Positions 25,492 to 29,972 of a DNA stretch of 29,972 nucleotides are shown piece by piece. The notes beneath the pieces are model-generated. The model was not told where the DNA came from, searched no databases, and saw only the letters and a program-made list of their open reading frames with translations. Both the position numbers and the translations under genes were made by a program. Every line of letters begins with the position of its first letter. Within the stretch, counting starts at the first letter, position 1. Source of the DNA: an uncultured Bacteroidota bacterium (GTDB lineage: Bacteria > Bacteroidota > Bacteroidia > NS11-12g > UBA955); the NCBI GenBank assembly GCA_903953615.1, contig CAJBKH010000235.1, forward strand, positions 1-29,972, read 5' to 3'.

Positions 25492-26474
25492 TATGCTTTA
25501 ATGAATCTTTGAGTTGAGATTATAGTGCCGTCAGAGATAGTTGTAAAATAAAGTCCACTTGGCCATTGCGCCACATTAATTTGAATGGTGTTTGAATTTG
25601 TCTCAAATGCAGTGATTAAACGCCCTAATTGATCTGTGATTTTCACAGTTTGTTTTGCGATTGTATGGTTGGGCGTTTGTAGATTTAAAATATCGCGAAC
25701 AGGGTTAGGGTACAAATTAAAAGCAGATAAGTTTTCAGCCTTTGCAATTGATAGGCCTGTGTTTTTAGTTGTAAAATTATCAATACAAAAAAAGGCGGGT
25801 GTGTTCATGCCGAATTGACCATTATCGCTCGAGATTAATTCGAAAGTTAAACTGTCAATATTGCCGAGGGAGGTAAGGTCGACCCAGCGCCAATCGTTCA
25901 CGATATAATCTTTTGTACTATCGTCAGAGCGGTAATCTGCTAAATAAAAAACAACACTGTCATTGGATAAAATACCACCATAATATTTTTTAATTTTAAC
26001 CATAAAAAAATCTTTGTCTTTTCCAGTGGCGCCACCAAACTTTTTGCAAATAAAATCGCCATCTTTTATTGAATAGGAAGCATAGGTAGAATTGGTGATA
26101 AAAAAACCTTCAACGATTTTACCTGATGCAGCACCAGTTAATTTTATCATGCTGTTTTGCTGACCAATTGCAAAGTTGTTTGAGCCGTTGTAGCCTTTGC
26201 CTGGTCGTGAGCTGTATATGTTGTTATAATCTGGCGTAATGGTGTCGGTCATGTTAGAGTAGGCCCATCCACCTGTCCAAAAGCCACCGTAAGAAGTGTC
26301 GAAATAATTAGGAAAGATGGCGTTACCGTTGCTAAAGGAACTGCCAAGTGGTTGGCTTTTGCCATCCCAAAAGCTATCTTTTGAAAGTGAAAGTGATTCG
26401 AATGTTGAAACGGTTTGTGCTTTAGAAATGAAAGTAAAAAGCGCGCAAAATGAAATTAGAAATAGATTTTTCAT
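25491..26474 (-). CDS. DUF4465 domain protein with type A T9SS sorting domain
   Basis: 327 aa, signal peptide 1-19 (MKNLFLISFCALFTFISKA). Residues ~22-236 show the DUF4465 pattern: TFESLSLSKDSFWDG, FWTGGWAYSNMTDT, NNIYSSRPGKGYNGSNNFAI, GFFITNSTYASYSIKDGD, VFYLADYRSDD, NDWRWVDLTSLG and FGMNTPAFFCIDNF. DUF4465 proteins are common in Bacteroidota cobalamin loci; I recall that the corrinoid-binding BtuH proteins belong here or are close relatives, but I could not verify it. Residues ~250-327 (FNLYPNPVRDILNLQTP, ITDQLGRLI, WPSGLYFTTI) are a type A T9SS sorting domain, in place of the lipoprotein anchor used in gut species. It begins 15 bases after btuB and overlaps the next gene by one base. Confidence 0.88.
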   Translation of the reverse strand: MKNLFLISFCALFTFISKAQTVSTFESLSLSKDSFWDGKSQPLGSSFSNGNAIFPNYFDTSYGGFWTGGWAYSNMTDTITPDYNNIYSSRPGKGYNGSNNFAIGQQNSMIKLTGAASGKIVEGFFITNSTYASYSIKDGDFICKKFGGATGKDKDFFMVKIKKYYGGILSNDSVVFYLADYRSDDSTKDYIVNDWRWVDLTSLGNIDSLTFELISSDNGQFGMNTPAFFCIDNFTTKNTGLSIAKAENLSAFNLYPNPVRDILNLQTPNHTIAKQTVKITDQLGRLITAFETNSNTIQINVAQWPSGLYFTTISDGTIISTQRFIKA

Positions 26475-26488
26475 GTGGTGATATATGA

Positions 26489-28408
26489 TTATTTGTTATT
26501 GATTTCGAAGGTTATACCAAGAGCGTAATTTCTCAAAGGCATTGCACGGTTGGCCATAATTTGATATTCGGTATTCCATAAATTATTAACCTGTAAAAAG
26601 GCCGATGAGCGCCATTTTTTGTAATTAAGTTGATAGGAGAAATGGAGCGAGCCGAGTTGGTATGGCTTAAGGAATTCAGAATTATCTGAACTGGTATAGC
26701 GATAGCCTGTATAGGTTTGTCTGTAGGCAGCATTTAGTTTTTTATAACCAATGTTGAACTTTATTTGACCACTGTACATGGGTACATAAATGAGCTGTTT
26801 ATTATAGGCTGCATCAACAATTGAGCTTTTGTTTTCGTTAGTTGAAACCACATAGTTGGTAAGCAGGGTTGTGCTAAATTTTAGTTGGTTCAATTCCCAA
26901 CAAATGGTGCTATTGGTTTCGATACCACGGCTCCAAACCTTCATAATATTTTGGGGTTCCCAATAGTTTGTGTTAGGTAACCAGATGATCCAATTTTCAA
27001 TTTGTTTGTTAAAAAGGGTTGGTTCAGTTGCAAAATACCAACGCTTGTTTTTTGTTTTAAACTGCCATTTAAAACCGATGTCTTGGGTATACCCATGTTC
27101 AGGCAAAAGATTAGGATTGCCCCCAGGGTTCCAATACCAATCATTGAAAGTTGGCAAACGGTAAACCTTTGCTGCATTCGCTTTTAGCTTTATGTTTTTA
27201 TTGAGTGCAAAGCTGCTACCGATAGCATATACCAAGGGTACATTAAAGTGTTCAACAAACTCCTTTCGAATGGATACATTGGCTTTTAATTTATTATTTT
27301 TGGCAGTAAAGGCATAGGCAGTAAAAAAAGAAAGGCGATTTAATTGAATGGTATTTTGATAGCCATCTGCCTTCGCTATTGCATAGGTATTGTTAATGCC
27401 TACATTGAATGCATGGTTTTTATTTAGATTGTATTTTGTTTCAACTTCACTAATAAAACTGCGAGATCGACTGAAGCTATTAACAGGATAATCCTCGTAT
27501 CGCAAGACTTCATCAAACACTGCGGTGCGAATGGTTGTATTTGTTTTTCTTTTTTCAAATTGCCATTCAGATGTTAATCTAATGCTCTGGTCGTTTTGCT
27601 TCGACTGACTGCTCATTTGCAAAAGTGTAGGGGGCAATTGACGGTTGGTTTGTTGCACCCACAGCATTAAGTTTAATCTTTGATTTTTATTAATGATCAA
27701 ATGGTTTTCGTTTAAGAAACCCTGACTGTGCATTTCTGCATTCGATTGAATACGTTTAATGGATTCATTCGTATTGATATTGTTGAATTGGAAATTATTT
27801 TTTGCTTCTGATTGGAAAAATTTAATTGAAGTAACGAACTTTTTCTTGCTGATATCTAAAGCTGCTTGTTTATTAAAACTACCAAAACTTCCACCGCCTA
27901 AATTTAGTTGCAGGGTAATGCCTTTGTTGTAATTGGCCAAATTATTAAGGTGTATCGCACCACCCATTGCGCCACTTCCCCACAACGCACTGCTGCCACC
28001 ATGTTGGATTGATATTGCATCGCAAAAATTAACTGGAATTAGAGACAAATCAATTTGACCATTCATCGGACTGTTAATGTTGAAGCCATTCCACAGTACT
28101 GCGGTTTGACTGGCGCTACCACCCCTAAAAGAGGCAGAGGCCAAAGAATTTAATCCGTATGATTTTACAAAAAGGCCACTCTCTTCTGCTAACAAATCGC
28201 CCAAATTTTGATGGCGGTGTTGCGACATGGTAAGGCTGTCGAAAGCTGTAATTTTATTGCCAACAGAAAAATGGTTTAATCTATTTGAATGAAAGTTAAT
28301 GCCTTTAAATGCATAAAGCGTATCGCTCAAAGGCGATTGACCCAACAGGTTTGAAGCACCTGAAACAAAGGCCAATAAAAACAGCTTTATGTTTAACTTT
28401 TTATTCAT
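26489..28408 (-). CDS. btuB: BtuB-like TonB-dependent corrinoid receptor
   Basis: 639 aa from the ATG at 28408, preceded by AAAAAGGAAAGA; an in-frame Met at 28450 lacks this site and would extend the signal peptide implausibly. Signal peptide ~1-23 (MNKKLNIKLFLLAFVSGASN). The plug domain (~50-160) holds NLGDLLAEESGLFVKSYG, ASASFRGGSASQTAVLWNGF and HGGSSALWGSGAMGGAIHL, the standard TonB-receptor plug signatures. The remainder is a 22-strand-type barrel of aromatic-rich alternating strands ending in YALGITFEINNK. There is no N-terminal carboxypeptidase-like extension, so it is not SusC-like. The substrate is assigned from the cobalamin riboswitch just upstream and from the BtuG, DUF4465 and BtuF neighbours. 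It imports cobalamin or other corrinoids across the outer membrane with TonB energy. Confidence 0.92.
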   Translation of the reverse strand: MNKKLNIKLFLLAFVSGASNLLGQSPLSDTLYAFKGINFHSNRLNHFSVGNKITAFDSLTMSQHRHQNLGDLLAEESGLFVKSYGLNSLASASFRGGSASQTAVLWNGFNINSPMNGQIDLSLIPVNFCDAISIQHGGSSALWGSGAMGGAIHLNNLANYNKGITLQLNLGGGSFGSFNKQAALDISKKKFVTSIKFFQSEAKNNFQFNNINTNESIKRIQSNAEMHSQGFLNENHLIINKNQRLNLMLWVQQTNRQLPPTLLQMSSQSKQNDQSIRLTSEWQFEKRKTNTTIRTAVFDEVLRYEDYPVNSFSRSRSFISEVETKYNLNKNHAFNVGINNTYAIAKADGYQNTIQLNRLSFFTAYAFTAKNNKLKANVSIRKEFVEHFNVPLVYAIGSSFALNKNIKLKANAAKVYRLPTFNDWYWNPGGNPNLLPEHGYTQDIGFKWQFKTKNKRWYFATEPTLFNKQIENWIIWLPNTNYWEPQNIMKVWSRGIETNSTICWELNQLKFSTTLLTNYVVSTNENKSSIVDAAYNKQLIYVPMYSGQIKFNIGYKKLNAAYRQTYTGYRYTSSDNSEFLKPYQLGSLHFSYQLNYKKWRSSAFLQVNNLWNTEYQIMANRAMPLRNYALGITFEINNK

Positions 28409-28489
28409 TCTTTCCTTTTTAGCAAGCAGTGAAAAGGGGAGGGGAAACAATGAAACTTAGATGCCTTGGAGATAAATCCAAAAGTTTCA
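28409..28489 (-). promoter_or_regulatory. Putative riboswitch expression platform before btuB
   Basis: Between the riboswitch and the ATG there is a hairpin with 8-bp outer arms (28451-28458 with 28482-28489) and a 5-bp inner helix (28466-28470 with 28477-28481). Closer to the start, AAAAGG of the ribosome site (28414-28419) can pair with CCTTTT (28432-28437). No T-run follows, so control is more likely at translation than at termination. Confidence 0.35.
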
Positions 28490-28527
28490 AACGGCTTTCT
28501 TCCCGAAGCACTGAATGATAGTGTTGA

Positions 28528-28682
28528 TTTTGGCAGGTCTTCTGACTTACCCCAGTTTCTGAAACCTTCCCATCAGCCTTGGCTAACAGTGGTTATTGAT
28601 TCAGAACAATTTGTCTATAATTAAACAATGGGGCTTACAGCATCGGGAAATGTCAAGGAATTACACCTTGTTCCCTTTTAAT
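28528..28682 (-). ncRNA. Cobalamin riboswitch (AdoCbl/B12 class)
   Basis: Read on the minus strand the element contains GGGAACAAGGTGTAATTCC (28677-28659), then GCTGTAAGCCCC (28641-28630), GCCAAGGCTGATGGGAAGG (28585-28567) and the B12-box AGTCAGAAGACCTGCC ending at 28532. These are the conserved core blocks of the cobalamin riboswitch in the right order and spacing. It controls btuB and, through tight overlaps, the five genes after it: B12 binding should lower their expression. Confidence 0.93.
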
Positions 28683-28741
28683 TTAGTTTTTAAACTAAAA
28701 CCATAATCGGAGGCAAACTTAAGGGAAACTTTTTTATCAAA
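28682..28741 (-). promoter_or_regulatory. Putative promoter and 5' hairpin of the B12 operon
   Basis: TAAGTTTG at 28721-28714 matches TAnnTTTG, with TTTG at 28741-28738 as the -33 element (16-base spacer, a little short). Transcription would begin near 28707, just before the riboswitch. An 8-bp self-complementary stretch (TTTAGTTT 28682-28689, AAACTAAA 28692-28699) would form a small 5' hairpin in the leader. Confidence 0.4.
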
Positions 28742-28883
28742 CACTATTTTGTTTAAAAGTTGTTTAACAAATTAAAAAAGCTTAAACAAAGTAAAACCTG
28801 TTAAAAGGGGCTTTTTTACTCTTTTTTAGGGTTAATAATGGTCAATATATTTTCATATTATGACACAATTGTGACAAACTCTT

Positions 28884-28916
28884 TTTGAGCTCATCTTATT
28901 TTATAAACTACATTTG
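28884..28916 (+). promoter_or_regulatory. Bacteroidota-type promoter of the PD40 protein gene
   Basis: TTTG (28884-28887), a 21-base spacer, then TACATTTG (28909-28916): a good match to the -33/-7 consensus for the primary Bacteroidota sigma factor. Predicted start near 28922, a 29-base leader before the ATG at 28951. The 28742-28883 stretch between the two divergent promoters holds only AT-rich sequence. Confidence 0.55.
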
Positions 28917-28950
28917 CATCCTTTAAAATCTTCTTCAATTACCAGCTTCA

Positions 28951-29972
28951 ATGACTAAATATTTTTGCATTTTCCTTTGTTTTTACGCGCTTTTTTCTTC
29001 AGCCCAAACAACAGATACTTTAAAAGAAACGCATCTTAATAATATTCAACAATTAACCTTTGGTGGCGACAATGCCGAAGCTTATTTTAGTTTCAATGGA
29101 AAATATTTAAGTTTTCAATCGAATAATCCGCAATGGGGTTTAAAATGCGATCAAATTTTCACCATGGATATTAAAAAGGCCTCTAAATTAATGGCTACTT
29201 ACCGTCCGCCAATGGTTAGCACAGGTAAAGGCAGAACAACCTGTTCTTATTATTTGACGAATAATTCATCAGTCCTATATGCCAGTACCCACCATTTTAT
29301 GGATACTTGTCCGGCAACTAAACCCTATAATCCCAAAGCCAAATATGTATGGCCAGTTTATCCCGAGTTTGATATTTTCGTTTCGAATAAAAAAGGCAAA
29401 GTTATTAACCAATTAACAGATACTTTTGGCTACGATGCAGAGGCTACTGTTAGTCCTAAGGGCGATTTAATTGTGTTTACCAGCACACGCAGTGGCGATT
29501 TGGAATTATGGACCATGAACATTGATGGCACCAATCCTAAGCAAATAACTTTTGGTTTGGGTTACGATGGCGGGGCTTTTTTCTCGCCAGATGGCACACA
29601 ATTGGTGTTCAGAGCATCGCGACCGAAAACTGAAACAGAAGTTGCTGAATATAAAGACTTGTTGAGTCAGGGTTTGGTAGCGCCAACCAATATGGAAATA
29701 TATGTATGCAACATTGATGGAAGTAATTTGAGACAAGTAACCCATTTGGGTAAAGCCAATTGGGCGCCATTTTTTCACCCATCGGGTAAAAAAATAGTTT
29801 TTTCTAGTAATTATGCTTCAGCAAAAGGTTATGCCTTTCAGTTGTACATGGTCGACTTGGATGGTTCGAATTTGAAACAAATCACCACCCAAAGCAATTT
29901 CAATGCCTTTCCAATGTTCAGTCCTGATGGTAAGCACTTGGTTTGGAGCAGTAATCGCAACAACGGAGGTAC
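28951..29972 (+). CDS. Exported PD40/TolB-like beta-propeller protein (3' end outside window)
   Basis: 340 codons are visible from the ATG at 28951; the gene runs off the window. The signal peptide (MTKYFCIFLCFYALFSSAQT) is clear. From residue ~30 there are PD40/WD40-like repeats: QLTFGGDNAEAYFSFNGKYL, TVSPKGDLIVFTSTRSGD, FFSPDGTQLVFRAS, FHPSGKKIVFSSN and FSPDGKHLVWSSNRNNGG, with DIDG/NIDGSN-LRQVT turns between them. This is the TolB-propeller type seen in exported Bacteroidota proteins, some of which continue into a peptidase domain after the SSNRNNGGT motif; whether that applies here cannot be seen. It is divergent from the B12 operon and has its own promoter, so a link to B12 is not implied. 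Confidence 0.88.
   Translation, partial: MTKYFCIFLCFYALFSSAQTTDTLKETHLNNIQQLTFGGDNAEAYFSFNGKYLSFQSNNPQWGLKCDQIFTMDIKKASKLMATYRPPMVSTGKGRTTCSYYLTNNSSVLYASTHHFMDTCPATKPYNPKAKYVWPVYPEFDIFVSNKKGKVINQLTDTFGYDAEATVSPKGDLIVFTSTRSGDLELWTMNIDGTNPKQITFGLGYDGGAFFSPDGTQLVFRASRPKTETEVAEYKDLLSQGLVAPTNMEIYVCNIDGSNLRQVTHLGKANWAPFFHPSGKKIVFSSNYASAKGYAFQLYMVDLDGSNLKQITTQSNFNAFPMFSPDGKHLVWSSNRNNGG

Noticed and set aside
28775..28817. AAAAAAGC...GCTTTTTT as a terminator upstream of the PD40 gene
   Set aside because: The loop is about 27 bases, the arms are mostly A-T, and no gene ends there on either strand.

Overview
The window is AT-rich DNA from a member of the Bacteroidota, probably a free-living, non-gut lineage. 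The evidence is Bacteroidota-type promoters (TAnnTTTG), Por/T9SS C-terminal sorting domains of both type A (24493-25491, 25491-26474) and type B (16615-20631), SprB and PKD repeat surface proteins, and a cobalamin-riboswitch-controlled BtuB locus with a BtuG-like propeller and a DUF4465 protein. I cannot name the genus. There are no tRNA or rRNA genes, insertion sequences, CRISPR arrays or phage genes.

Region 1 (1-7985, minus): three genes joined by ATGA overlaps encode very large exported proteins. They are a 1,564-aa beta-rich protein of no family I recognise, a 670-aa protein of about six FN3 modules, and a SprB-repeat protein cut by the window edge. This is the least explained gene set here.

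Region 2 (8000-11374): a small lipoprotein gene lies behind a promoter embedded in nested inverted repeats. A 20-bp perfect palindrome follows, then a 44-codon gene with its own terminator. Next come two tandem paralogous SpoIIAA/STAS-like proteins and a DMT-superfamily permease.

Region 3 (11375-16606, mostly plus): envelope genes. These are a DUF2079 membrane protein, a GT9 glycosyltransferase overlapping a GT-C-like membrane protein, and an L,D-transpeptidase-like lipoprotein, with a convergent TPR protein between the first two.

Region 4 (16615-22035, minus): a 1,338-aa PKD-repeat adhesin with a type B T9SS domain, and an Mpl-type murein peptide ligase.

Region 5 (22118-28740, minus): a vitamin B12 uptake operon. 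A cobalamin riboswitch precedes btuB, then a DUF4465 protein, a second T9SS-sorted protein of an undescribed family, a BtuG-like propeller lipoprotein, a CWC cysteine-rich small protein and a BtuF-like binding protein. The likely flow is capture at the cell surface, TonB-driven import through BtuB, and periplasmic hand-off to BtuF. No BtuC/BtuD permease genes are in the window.

Region 6 (28884-29972, plus): a divergent gene for an exported PD40/TolB-like propeller protein, with a good consensus promoter, truncated by the window end.
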